Shown: positions 1 through 6,767 of the stretch, piece by piece
Layout: every line of letters begins with the position of its first letter
How positions within the stretch are numbered: the stretch's first letter is position 1
NCBI RefSeq assembly: GCF_030161235.1
Contig: NZ_BSPW01000090.1
Coordinates: forward strand, 1 to 44,041
From: Vibrio zhanjiangensis
Lineage (GTDB): Bacteria > Pseudomonadota > Gammaproteobacteria > Enterobacterales > Vibrionaceae
DNA: 44,041 nt
Reading direction: 5' to 3'
Notes under the pieces: model-generated
Databases searched by the model: none
Told to the model about the DNA's origin: nothing
Seen by the model: the letters and a program-made list of their open reading frames with translations, nothing else
Program-made: the position numbers and the translations under genes

Positions 1-1
1 T

Positions 2-85
2 GTTGTGTACGAGGTGTATCTTAACACCTCTAATCAGGTGGCCAAATTCACTATGCCACTACAAGGTGATATATCTAGTGAATGA
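2..85 (+). CDS. Possible 3' end of an unidentified gene (partial)
   Basis: An open frame enters from the left edge and ends at TGA, giving a 27-residue C-terminal peptide ending in MPLQGDISSE. The composition looks like protein, but the fragment is too short to recognise. About 85 bases of apparently empty DNA separate it from the terminator that also serves the convergent hslJ-like gene. It could be a chance open frame. Confidence 0.3.
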   Translation, partial: VVYEVYLNTSNQVAKFTMPLQGDISSE

Positions 86-168
86 TACGCTTGATACAAA
101 GAATTGCTAAAAGAACTCATCATCCAGTTTAAAAGAGTGGTTACTCTTTAGTGAGCTAGAGATACAAA

Positions 169-213
169 AAGCCCTTACGAACAAGAGAGATTTTGTAAGG
201 GCTCGACTTTCTT
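169..213. terminator. Bidirectional rho-independent terminator
   Basis: AGCCCTTAC and GTAAGGGCT form a 9-bp stem around a 16-base loop. A T-rich tract follows on the plus strand and a run of five T on the minus strand. It sits just past the stop codon of the minus-strand hslJ-like gene and can also stop transcription arriving from the left. Confidence 0.8.
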
Positions 214-224
214 TTTTGGGGGGA

Positions 225-671
225 TTATTTCTTCCAGTCTTTAAGCTCGAAAGTTAAGGTATGAGAGTCATTTGACAAAACCAGAGTGTCTTTGGTTAAG
301 GTAATGTCACTCCATTGTGATAACGTCTGAGAGAATGTTTGCTCTAGTCCCATTGATTCTCCGATACACATCTTCATCGTCATTCCCATTTTTTCGATAC
401 GGAATTGATGATCCTTTAGCTCGGCTTGACCAAAGAAATTGTTACATCCGGCGTTACCGTTTGCCATCAGTTTCTCACCGATTTCAAGACGTGGTCTCTT
501 TTGTTGTTCGTTAGAGGGGATCTTTTCTCCGTCTATGCTGACCAGTTCCCAATTATGGTGCTGGAGATCTTGAGCTGTAACTTTTTTGACGCCACCCCCA
601 TTGCTTGCACACGCTGTCATTATAAAAGGTAGAGAGGCAGCTACAAGTAACGTTTTTGGACTAAACTTCAT
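225..671 (-). CDS. hslJ: META-domain lipoprotein, HslJ-like
   Basis: A 148-residue protein with a lipoprotein signal peptide: positive N-terminus, hydrophobic stretch, then a lipobox ending in TAC at about residue 21. It is therefore probably anchored in the outer or inner membrane. The mature part is a META/HslJ domain with the recognisable core 'W.L.SIDG' near residue 40, the 'GCNNFFG' segment near residue 75 and 'MTMKMC' further on. HslJ of E. coli is a heat-inducible outer-membrane protein linked to novobiocin resistance, with no known enzymatic activity. I chose the ATG at 671 over an in-frame start 60 bases upstream because a CGGAG ribosome site precedes it and the signal peptide begins there. 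It is monocistronic, followed by the hairpin terminator at 169-213. Family assignment is firm; exact orthology to hslJ is inferred. Confidence 0.8.
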   Translation of the reverse strand: MKFSPKTLLVAASLPFIMTACASNGGGVKKVTAQDLQHHNWELVSIDGEKIPSNEQQKRPRLEIGEKLMANGNAGCNNFFGQAELKDHQFRIEKMGMTMKMCIGESMGLEQTFSQTLSQWSDITLTKDTLVLSNDSHTLTFELKDWKK

Positions 672-857
672 AATAATAAACTCCGGAATATATAAAGCCA
701 TATAATCAGCTAGACAATTTTTATGACTCAAAGTATAGGTGAAAGCACTTGTTTTTTGTCAGTTTAGAGTCATTGTTTATTCATCATTCCATTGTCAAGA
801 CGGTAGGAGTCTTGAACTTACAATTGGTAGTGATGCACAGGTGCAGAGAGATGTATT

Positions 858-1109
858 ATGGAACAGCTAGAGCTTTTTTCAGTCCCTAGCCCTTGCGTAG
901 GTGTCTGTACTGTTGACGAAAAAGGGTATTGTAAAGGCTGCATGCGCAAGAGAGATGAGCGTTTCAATTGGCTAGAATTTTCGCCAGCAGAGCAGCTTCA
1001 CATCATAAAGTTGTGTCGCCAACGTTATCGTAGGAAGATGCTTGAGAATAGAAATTCGGAGACGAAGGTGACAATGTCACAAAATGACCCGCAGCAAGAT
1101 CTGTTTTAA
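858..1109 (+). CDS. DUF1289 family small cysteine-rich protein
   Basis: An 83-residue protein with the DUF1289 signature 'SPCVGVC..DEKGYCKGC.R..DE' at residues 11-35. Four conserved cysteines (about C13, C17, C25, C28) could bind a metal or an Fe-S centre. The following 'W..FSPAEQLHII' helix is also typical. E. coli YdhL belongs to the family; no biochemical role is established to my knowledge. GAGAG lies upstream of the ATG. The gene stands alone, divergent from hslJ and convergent with the small gene on its right. After the Fe-S-like part the C-terminus is charged and probably disordered. Confidence 0.8.
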   Translation: MEQLELFSVPSPCVGVCTVDEKGYCKGCMRKRDERFNWLEFSPAEQLHIIKLCRQRYRRKMLENRNSETKVTMSQNDPQQDLF

Positions 1110-1167
1110 CTTGCTTCCATGCGATTATCGTTATGTTTTAAGGAGTTTAACATTCTCCACGATACAG

Positions 1168-1383
1168 TTACTCCCAATCATCGCTTACCCAACCCCCAAT
1201 GTGTTCATCAAAATGATTACCATGAAATCTCTGAATATGCTCTTTCTGATGTTCGGAGTTTGACTTGTTATCAAGAAGTTGTTGGATATAACTGGCCATA
1301 GGATCACCGCAATCTAATCTTTCTTTCCTTGTCGCTATTTCCTTTATTAGTTGTAAACGATAGGAATTACTTGCGCGCTTCAT
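1168..1383 (-). CDS. Unknown 71-residue protein
   Basis: I do not recognise this protein. The start at 1383 is chosen because a near-perfect Shine-Dalgarno sequence (AAGGAGG) sits five bases upstream; an ATG-less extension of six codons is possible but would lie over that site. The sequence is hydrophilic, with a basic N-terminal helix (residues 1-25, 'RLQLIKEIATRKERL'), a middle 'MASYIQQLLDNK' helix, and an acidic, His-rich and Trp-rich tail. There is no signal peptide or membrane segment, so it is a cytoplasmic protein. The strong ribosome site argues that it is a real gene. Confidence 0.6.
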   Translation of the reverse strand: MKRASNSYRLQLIKEIATRKERLDCGDPMASYIQQLLDNKSNSEHQKEHIQRFHGNHFDEHIGGWVSDDWE

Positions 1384-1685
1384 TGGTACCTCCTTCTGCA
1401 ATGACCCTTACGATAAAACCTTAGAAGTAGGGATGTTGTGCGTCAACATGGCAAAAGTGTCGGCTGTAGATGATTTGACGGGTAAGTGGCAAGATACAAT
1501 TTACGACAAACTGATAATATTGTTGTTGAACTGGTAGTTAGATAATATGACTATCGGAGAGAGGTGCTTTTATTGTCATAAAAACTTCATAAATTAATTG
1601 ATATAAAAGTTTTTAGTGTGATGGGATCTTGAAGACTTATCCGGAGCCAAATATATTAGGCTCCGGACAGTGTATAAAACAGGTA
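1384..1685. other. Intergenic region with a 9-bp perfect hairpin
   Basis: About 300 bases without a gene. The only clear structure is TCCGGAGCC (1640-1648) paired with GGCTCCGGA (1659-1667) around a ten-base AT loop, 19 bases past the stop of the pilotin gene. It has no T tract on either strand, so it may be a 3'-end stabilising stem or a decayed terminator rather than a full rho-independent terminator. The rest shows nothing I can name. Confidence 0.5.
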
Positions 1686-2078
1686 CTATTTGTATGCTTG
1701 GCAAGTTTGCTTTGTAACAATCTCATCGATCATTAACTGACCGCGAGTATTTCGCATTTTAATCCTATAACTTAGCCCCACATCTAAGTTGTTTTTGGTC
1801 TCTTGCCCACTACAATAACTTTTAATGCTGGTCTTAAGCACCTGTTGAATGGGTTTGGCGCCTGAAGCATCTTGGTTGTAGACCATCATTATTTCTATCA
1901 TAGTGCCATTAGAGTTTGCTCTCATGATAGTGAGAGGGCCAACCTCCATTGGCAGCTCTGCAGCAATAATATTGGCTCGGCTATGAGCTAACATCTCAAG
2001 TTGACGTTGCTCTCCTGACGAAGAACACCCTGTAACCAAAATGGCGGTTAGCATAGCTAGAGAGAGTTTCAGTTTCAT
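1686..2078 (-). CDS. aspS: Probable type II secretion pilotin (AspS/GspS-beta family lipoprotein)
   Basis: A 130-residue lipoprotein with a signal peptide and lipobox 'VTGC' at residues 15-18. The mature domain contains 'RANIIAAELPMEVGPLTIMRA', 'IEIMMVYNQDA', a pair of cysteines (near residues 89 and 126) and 'MRNTRGQLMIDEIVT'. I recall this pattern from the Vibrio AspS/EpsS pilotins. In that family the lipoprotein carries the secretin GspD to the outer membrane and protects it while the type II secretion channel assembles. It is encoded away from the main T2SS operon in vibrios, as here. It lies one base after the stop of yciI on the same strand, so the two are probably co-transcribed. Assignment rests on remembered family features, so an unrelated DUF lipoprotein remains possible. 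Confidence 0.7.
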   Translation of the reverse strand: MKLKLSLAMLTAILVTGCSSSGEQRQLEMLAHSRANIIAAELPMEVGPLTIMRANSNGTMIEIMMVYNQDASGAKPIQQVLKTSIKSYCSGQETKNNLDVGLSYRIKMRNTRGQLMIDEIVTKQTCQAYK

Positions 2079-2079
2079 A

Positions 2080-2376
2080 TTAGAACACTTTTTTGTACGG
2101 CTTAATTATGACTTGTTCATAGACCCCCGCATCGACATATGGGTCACTGTCTGCCCAATCTTGGGCTTGTTGAAGGGAGTCAAATTCAGCGATGACAGTA
2201 GAACCTGAAAAACCAGCATCTCCAGGGTCGTTGGAATCAATTGCAGGCATAGGACCTGCAGTTAGGAGACGTCCTTCATCTTGAAGTTTTTGTAAACGAG
2301 CTAAATGAGCTGGTCGAACGCTCAATCTTTTTTCGAGAGAATTTTCAACGTCTTGAGAAAAAATCACGTACCACAT
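2080..2376 (-). CDS. yciI: YciI-like protein
   Basis: A 98-residue protein nearly collinear with E. coli YciI, including 'SLEKRLSVRPAHLARLQ', 'EGRLLTAGPMPA.DSNDPG' and 'DPYV.AGVYE...KP.KKVF'. The family has a ferredoxin-like fold with a conserved His-Asp pair (H18 region) suggesting catalysis; the role in gammaproteobacteria is not settled. The start at 2376 is preferred over an in-frame start 36 bases upstream because AGGAC precedes it and the family begins with 'MWYVI'. It is followed immediately by the pilotin gene on the same strand. The yciI/yciA/yciB grouping matches that of enterobacteria. Confidence 0.93.
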   Translation of the reverse strand: MWYVIFSQDVENSLEKRLSVRPAHLARLQKLQDEGRLLTAGPMPAIDSNDPGDAGFSGSTVIAEFDSLQQAQDWADSDPYVDAGVYEQVIIKPYKKVF

Positions 2377-2487
2377 ATTGTTGTCCTCATGTTCGAATAT
2401 GTCGAGAGACATTGGTTAAAGTCTGTGAAACTCAACTGTACAGAATGTAACGGTTTTTAAAAGGGGGTCTGACAAGAAACTGTGAAA

Positions 2488-2886
2488 TTAGTGCCGTTTG
2501 ATTGCGCGTGGTTTGCCTTCTGTATCGATTGCCACATAATTAAATGTTGCATCACAGACCATAAAGCGTTCTCCGATGCCATTTTCTTTTACAGGTTTGA
2601 CCCACACCTCGAGATCAATGTTCATTGAGCTTGTGCCAATTTTCTTACATTCTCCATAACAGCACACAACATCACCGACACGAACGGGTTTTTTAAATGT
2701 GATGCTTGATACCGACACGGTAACAATGCGTCCTCCCGAAATTTCTTTTGCCAGAATACCGCCTGCCAAATCGAGTTGTGACATAATCCAACCACCGAAT
2801 ATATCACCATTGGAATTGGTATCAGCAGGCATAGCGAGAGTGCGCAGCAGAAGCTGCCCACGTGGAGAGGTGATTTTTTGACTCAT
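2488..2886 (-). CDS. yciA: Acyl-CoA thioesterase YciA
   Basis: A 132-residue single hotdog-fold thioesterase of the YciA type, which hydrolyses short- to long-chain acyl-CoA to free acid and CoA in the cytoplasm. The active-site segment 'NSNGDIFGGWIMSQLDLAGG' spans residues 24-43, with the expected catalytic Asp at D28. The 'VSVSSITFKKPVRVGDVV' strand follows near residue 57. Length matches the family. The gene is on the same strand as yciB but a hairpin with a T tract lies between them, so yciA is probably transcribed from its own promoter. No residue looks missing. Confidence 0.93.
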   Translation of the reverse strand: MSQKITSPRGQLLLRTLAMPADTNSNGDIFGGWIMSQLDLAGGILAKEISGGRIVTVSVSSITFKKPVRVGDVVCCYGECKKIGTSSMNIDLEVWVKPVKENGIGERFMVCDATFNYVAIDTEGKPRAIKRH

Positions 2887-2900
2887 AAATAGACATCCAT

Positions 2901-2931
2901 AAAATAAAACAGCGACCTATTATGGCCGCTG
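2901..2931 (-). terminator. Rho-independent terminator after yciB
   Basis: Read on the minus strand, CAGCGGCC and GGTCGCTG form an 8-bp stem (one G-U pair) with a six-base loop, followed by TTTTATTTT. It separates yciB from yciA. Confidence 0.7.
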
Positions 2932-3049
2932 AAAATCCCACCAAGGGAAGCGTTAGCTTTACTTATGCCCCTCTTGAGAAAGGTCTAATCTCAACAGGTT
3001 GACTATCGGGGATTATATCAATATCAATTAACTATTCACCAGTATTTGA

Positions 3050-3583
3050 CTACGATTTTTCATTTGGTAAATGCTTATAGATGTAGATACCAGTGATGAT
3101 AGTGTAGCCAAAGGTGGCCGCTAACAGACCAAATACTTTAAAGTTAACCCATACGTCGAGAGGAAGTTCGTAGGCAACATAGATGTTAATTCCTGCACAC
3201 AAAGAAAAAAATATCACCCAAGCCCAGGTGACTTTGGCCCATACGTGATCGGGCAAACTAATTTCTTTACCTAGCATTCCTTTAATAGCCGATTTACCGA
3301 TCGCATGGCTAATGGCAAGGCCAAGAGCAAAGAGCACATAAACGATAGTTACTTTCCATTTAATGAAATTATCATCATGAAGAAAAATAGTCATACCACC
3401 GAACAAAGCGACCATGACAAAGGTAATTAATTGCATTTTCTCTACTTTTTTGAACAGAAAATAGGTCAGAATAACTTGAACTGCAGTGGCCACAATAAGC
3501 GCACCAGTCGCGACATATATGTCCTGCATCTTGTAAAGAACAAAAAAGATGATCAGTGGGATAAAGTCTAATAGTTGTTTCAT
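3050..3583 (-). CDS. yciB: Inner membrane protein YciB (septation protein A)
   Basis: A 177-residue integral inner-membrane protein with five to six predicted hydrophobic segments. It opens with 'MKQLLDFIPLIIFFVLYKMQDIYVATGALI', which is characteristic of the YciB/IspZ family. The family is linked to cell-envelope synthesis and septation and interacts with elongation and division components in E. coli. 'WKVTIVYVLFALGLAIS' and 'WVNFKVFGLLAATFGYTI' mark the middle and last segments. Length is typical. It is followed by a hairpin terminator and then yciA. Confidence 0.93.
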   Translation of the reverse strand: MKQLLDFIPLIIFFVLYKMQDIYVATGALIVATAVQVILTYFLFKKVEKMQLITFVMVALFGGMTIFLHDDNFIKWKVTIVYVLFALGLAISHAIGKSAIKGMLGKEISLPDHVWAKVTWAWVIFFSLCAGINIYVAYELPLDVWVNFKVFGLLAATFGYTIITGIYIYKHLPNEKS

Positions 3584-3677
3584 TGCAAAAATCTAAAGTT
3601 TCGATATTGCGCATAGTTTAACTAAATATGGCCTTCGAACATAGGCCTTAGACGTATTATGATACAAACTTGTTGGA

Positions 3678-3715
3678 ATAATTTAAGCCGCTTATGAATA
3701 ACCGACTTAAATTAT
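3678..3715. repeat. AT-rich inverted repeat
   Basis: ATAATTTAAG and CTTAAATTAT form a 10-bp perfect dyad with an 18-base loop, between yciB and the GemA-like gene. There is no run of T on either side. It could be a weak terminator for the minus-strand GemA-like gene or a regulator site. Confidence 0.4.
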
Positions 3716-3765
3716 TATGGTTTGCATGTAATGACATCGATTCAGCGCACAGTGCTAAGTACCGA

Positions 3766-4008
3766 TTACCAATACATTTCCAGTGCCGATACAAGAGGTT
3801 TGATATCCTCCAGATACCCTTCCTCTCGCAAATTGGAGACTGCAACCTGCAGCTCTTCGTTGCTCATTGAGAAACAGCTCGATTTGCCCATCATGTGATT
3901 GAGGTAGTCATGATACTCATGTTCAGTAAAGTGACCGATTCGGTCGACCAGCAAACATTTTATTCCGTGGTGAATGAGTCGGTAGTATGTGTGTCGATGA
4001 AGTTCCAT
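3766..4008 (-). CDS. Orphan GemA-like (DUF1018) small protein
   Basis: An 80-residue cytoplasmic protein. Its pattern 'LIHHGIKCLL...EHEYHDYLNHMMGKSSCFSMSNEELQVAVSNLREEGYLE' fits the GemA/DUF1018 domain of phage Mu gp16, where 'LIH.AK..L..DD.TY...L...TGK.SC..M...EL..VL..L...G' is the usual form. In Mu, GemA modulates host gene expression; here no other phage gene is nearby. A GGAG site lies nine bases before the ATG. It stands alone between yciB and the ihfA promoter region, transcribed on the minus strand. It may be a domesticated phage-type regulator or simply a shared helical DNA-binding fold. I have moderate confidence in the similarity and none in a specific function. Confidence 0.6.
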   Translation of the reverse strand: MELHRHTYYRLIHHGIKCLLVDRIGHFTEHEYHDYLNHMMGKSSCFSMSNEELQVAVSNLREEGYLEDIKPLVSALEMYW

Positions 4009-4574
4009 ATCCAGCTTCTCCTAGCTAATCCAATCTGATCATGTTGCAGATTGGGACGTGGCTTCGACAAAATGTTGCCACTTGTGATTAATAATTTTGA
4101 TAAAGCATATAGGGTGCCATAGTGATGTTAGAGGGCTAGTTTTTATTATTTTGTCTTTATTTCATACAGTTAAGTAGGAGTTTTCTTTTGAGATAGTAAA
4201 CAAAGAATGGGACCAGATATGAATCATGTTGCATTTTTCGGTGTCATGCTCATATTGCGAGTCGTTTTGAGATTAAAAAAACAAAAATTTTATTGTCTGA
4301 GATGAGATTCTTTTACTATCGAAGTTTATAGTAGGTTTTTATTTTAATGTATTGAAAAATAAGCTTTTAATAAAGCTTGCACAAAGAAAGCCTCCCTAAT
4401 TACATGATAAAATTAACATTAAAGCCGTATTCAACCAATAAAAAAGTTGGCGAAAATCAGAAGGTTGGCATACACTTTCCCAAGTATGGCCGATATGTTG
4501 TTGATTGGCTGAGCAAAATGCTTTGGCGCTGCTTGCAAAGCAGCAATGTTAAACATAGCTTTGAGGAAAGTTTT
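4009..4574. other. Intergenic region upstream of ihfA
   Basis: 566 bases between the divergent GemA-like gene and ihfA. The left part is strongly AT-rich. A dyad AAGCTTTTAATAAAGCTT lies near 4362-4379 and a perfect GCTGCTT/AAGCAGC hairpin with a three-base loop at 4528-4544, about 30 bases before the ihfA start. An open frame continues upstream from ihfA, but its residues do not resemble IhfA or PheT and I do not call it. I could not assign a promoter with confidence. Confidence 0.5.
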
Positions 4575-4871
4575 ATGGCGCTCACAAAGGCCGATTTGGC
4601 TGAGAACCTGTTTGAAAAGCTTGGATACAGTAAACGGGATGCCAAGGAAACGGTTGAGGCGTTTTTCGAAGAGATTCGTAAGGCTCTAGAAAGTGGCGAA
4701 CAGGTAAAACTGTCTGGATTCGGAAATTTTGATCTTCGTGAAAAAAATGAACGACCGGGTAGAAACCCAAAGACGGGTGAAGACATTCCAATCAGTGCTC
4801 GCCGTGTCGTCACCTTCCGTCCTGGGCAGAAACTAAAAGCTCGAGTGGAAAATGCTAAGGTCAAAGGCTAA
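4575..4871 (+). CDS. ihfA: Integration host factor subunit alpha
   Basis: A 98-residue member of the HU/IHF family. It pairs with IhfB to bend DNA at specific sites in transcription, recombination and phage or transposon integration. The sequence matches IhfA closely: 'MALTKADLAE.LFE.LGYSKRDAKE.VE.FFEEIRKALE' for the helical base and 'GNFDLR.KNERPGRNPKTGEDIPI' for the DNA-intercalating arm, with the tip proline at P65. The ATG at 4575 is chosen because AGGAAAG precedes it and the family starts with MALTKA; the frame is open much further upstream. In E. coli and many relatives ihfA directly follows pheT; here pheT ends at 27144 and this gene is followed by yciU, so the usual pheST-ihfA linkage is broken. 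A strong terminator follows. Confidence 0.95.
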   Translation: MALTKADLAENLFEKLGYSKRDAKETVEAFFEEIRKALESGEQVKLSGFGNFDLREKNERPGRNPKTGEDIPISARRVVTFRPGQKLKARVENAKVKG

Positions 4872-4907
4872 TAAGCGAACTGCTCACCAGTCAGGACCTA
4901 AAAATTC

Positions 4908-4948
4908 TAGAAGACGGAGTTAGTTGTAACCCGTCTTCTATTTGTTTT
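4908..4948 (+). terminator. Terminator after ihfA
   Basis: TAGAAGACGG and CCGTCTTCTA form a perfect 10-bp stem, followed by TTTGTTTT. It ends the ihfA transcript and lies just before the convergent yciU gene. Confidence 0.85.
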
Positions 4949-4967
4949 GCGTCGTTTGACCTTACGG

Positions 4968-5282
4968 TTAATCTCGCTTCCAGAGAACATGGCAAAACTT
5001 ATGTTCTGTGTCTCGACTTATGAGCAAACGGGCAAAGACGTCGTCTAAAATATCGCTGTCTTCATTGATTAGTCCTATCCGAACTTCGGCATAGCTATTT
5101 TTGTCAATATCAAATCCAACATGTTGTGACCAGTCATCACCAGTTTCTACCAACTCAGCCGCACCTCGTTCGTCGAACTGAGCGGTGAAGAGAATGACAT
5201 CTGCCGGTTCGAGATTATCTGCAGCCATCTCGAGAAATATGTCATAAGCTGCTTCGATAGCGTCATCATACGAAATCAGCAT
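4968..5282 (-). CDS. yciU: Putative double-stranded DNA mimic protein YciU (DUF440)
   Basis: A 104-residue, strongly acidic cytoplasmic protein of the DUF440/HI1450 family. Acidic runs such as 'YDIFLEMAADNLEPADVILFTAQFDERGAAELVE' and 'INEDSDILDDVFARLLISRD' fit the family, whose structures show a surface charge pattern resembling dsDNA. The H. influenzae homologue was reported to bind HU, which makes its position next to ihfA suggestive but not proof of interaction. It starts four bases past the stop of efpL on the same strand, so the two genes probably form an operon. Length is normal for the family. Confidence 0.9.
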   Translation of the reverse strand: MLISYDDAIEAAYDIFLEMAADNLEPADVILFTAQFDERGAAELVETGDDWSQHVGFDIDKNSYAEVRIGLINEDSDILDDVFARLLISRDTEHKFCHVLWKRD

Positions 5283-5285
5283 AAA

Positions 5286-5852
5286 CTAAGCGCGGCTCAT
5301 ATATTTGCGTTCTGCTGTATTGATGATAATCCGATCACCAGTGGCAATATACTCAGGTACTTGCACTGTTAGACCTGTGGCAAATCGAGCGGGTTTGGTT
5401 CTTGCTGACGCGGAAGCTCCCTTTATCGAAGGGTCGGTTTCTTCTATCACTAATTCAACGGATGCGGGAAGTTCAAGACCCACGGCGTTGTTGTCTACCA
5501 CGATGACATGCAGCCCTTGAATTTCTTCAGTCACAAAGAGCAATTCATCTTCAATGTCTGATTTCTTAAACGTGAATTGAGTGTAGTCTTCGTTGTCCAT
5601 GAAGATGTACTCTTCACCATCGATATAAGAGAATGCGACCGCACGTTTGAACATGTCAACAGTATCGACAACATCATCGGATTTGAATCTTTCATCGACG
5701 CGAGCTCCAGTAGACAGTTCCACGCAGCGTAGTTTGTATATTTTTGCACCGCCTCGACCACCTGGGGTTGTCACTTCAATATCTTTGATTAGTAGTGTTT
5801 TACCATTTGATTCGATAGCAAAACCCTTTTTAAGCTCACTTGCCTTTGGCAT
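5286..5852 (-). CDS. efpL: Elongation factor P-like protein EfpL (YeiP)
   Basis: A 188-residue, three-domain EF-P paralogue. It binds ribosomes stalled on difficult peptide sequences and helps peptide bond formation. The loop that in EF-P carries the modified lysine reads 'TTPGGRGGAKIYK' here, with arginine at R33, the hallmark of the YeiP/EfpL branch rather than of EF-P. The KOW-like N-domain covers residues 1-65, the OB domain about 66-128, and the C-terminal OB domain ends in 'GDRIIINTAERKYMSRA'. It is the first gene of a probable operon with yciU. A TATAAT element on the minus strand at 5888-5893 could be its -10 box. The symbol yeiP is also used for this gene. Confidence 0.93.
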   Translation of the reverse strand: MPKASELKKGFAIESNGKTLLIKDIEVTTPGGRGGAKIYKLRCVELSTGARVDERFKSDDVVDTVDMFKRAVAFSYIDGEEYIFMDNEDYTQFTFKKSDIEDELLFVTEEIQGLHVIVVDNNAVGLELPASVELVIEETDPSIKGASASARTKPARFATGLTVQVPEYIATGDRIIINTAERKYMSRA

Positions 5853-5887
5853 GAATGTATTTCCTTAGTATGAAATGGGACTGGTGT

Positions 5888-5893
5888 ATTATA
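5888..5893 (-). promoter_or_regulatory. Possible -10 element for efpL-yciU
   Basis: A perfect TATAAT on the minus strand, 36 bases before the efpL start codon. No good -35 match lies 16-18 bases upstream, so this is only a candidate. Confidence 0.35.
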
Positions 5894-5988
5894 TACATAG
5901 AGTTTAAACGAAGGAATATCTTGATTCGTGCCAATGTGTGGGCGAACATTAGAGGATAGAATGTCTAAAAATTATTGTAATCAGGGAT

Positions 5989-6756
5989 ATGCGTCTTTCA
6001 GTTATTGATCCTAACCAACCGTTTCAGGAAATGTATCAGCCAGCGATAGATGAACTCGTGAGTTTTCTCAAGAGTGGGCTGGGCGAGAACCTACACAGTG
6101 TTTACATCTATGGAAGTGTTGCGCGAAAACGAGCTGAGCCAAACTTATCAAACCTTGATGTAATTGTGGTATCGAAAGAGAGCTTCAGTGATGTAAGAAC
6201 GACCCTCTTCAATTCAATAAAATGGCGCTTTCAAAAATCTTACCCGTTTATTAATGGCGTAGCCATCACCAATACGTTGGCGGAAGAGATTGCGAGCTTA
6301 GACAGTATATTTTCTTGGGGATTTCAGCTACGTCATTGCTCGGTTTGTGTTTACGGTGAAAATCTCGCTGAATGTTTTGGCGATTACGAGCCAAGCTGGG
6401 AAGTTGCCAAACACTGGAATATGGATGTAGAGAATTGGGTTGCAGTCTATAGAAATCGAATTGCTCGTTCAGCAACACCAGAAGAACAAATCAAATCTCA
6501 AGTTATTATTGCGAAAAAACTACTCAGAGCCAGCTATTCTCTGGTGATGTATAAAGACAAAAACTGGTTTGAAGATCCTATAGAGTGTGGCAACCATTTC
6601 TTATGTTATTACCCAGAGAAACAGGTAGAAATTGAACGATTGGGGATTTTGTTATCTGGACGTTTTATCGCAAAACGTTCCGTGATAGGAATTCTCGACG
6701 GTTATGGAGAATGGCTGGTTAAACAGTATCAAAAAACAGAATTTCGTATTGGCTAG
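5989..6756 (+). CDS. Nucleotidyltransferase-fold protein with altered metal motif
   Basis: A 255-residue cytoplasmic protein with a Pol-beta-type nucleotidyltransferase N-domain. The signature 'YIYGSVARKRAEPNLSNLDVIVV' spans residues 39-61: G42-S43 of the helix-turn motif is present, but the usual D-x-D metal pair reads N55-L56-D57. The rest is mostly helical and resembles the substrate domain of aminoglycoside-adenylyltransferase-like proteins ('AKKLLRASYSLVMYKDKNWFED' near residue 170). Substrate is unknown. With one catalytic aspartate replaced, it may be weak, inactive or a binding protein. It is divergent from efpL and convergent with polB; I recall a comparable gene in this position in vibrios but cannot verify it. 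Confidence 0.7.
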   Translation: MRLSVIDPNQPFQEMYQPAIDELVSFLKSGLGENLHSVYIYGSVARKRAEPNLSNLDVIVVSKESFSDVRTTLFNSIKWRFQKSYPFINGVAITNTLAEEIASLDSIFSWGFQLRHCSVCVYGENLAECFGDYEPSWEVAKHWNMDVENWVAVYRNRIARSATPEEQIKSQVIIAKKLLRASYSLVMYKDKNWFEDPIECGNHFLCYYPEKQVEIERLGILLSGRFIAKRSVIGILDGYGEWLVKQYQKTEFRIG

Positions 6757-6767
6757 GTCGTTTAGAA

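Noticed and set aside
4484..4500. Sigma-54-type promoter upstream of ihfA
   Set aside because: TTGGCATACACTTTCC has the GG at -24, but the required GC at -12 is missing.
4377..4574. An N-terminal extension of ihfA in the same frame
   Set aside because: It does not resemble IhfA, the family starts at MALTKA, and a ribosome site lies directly before the ATG at 4575.
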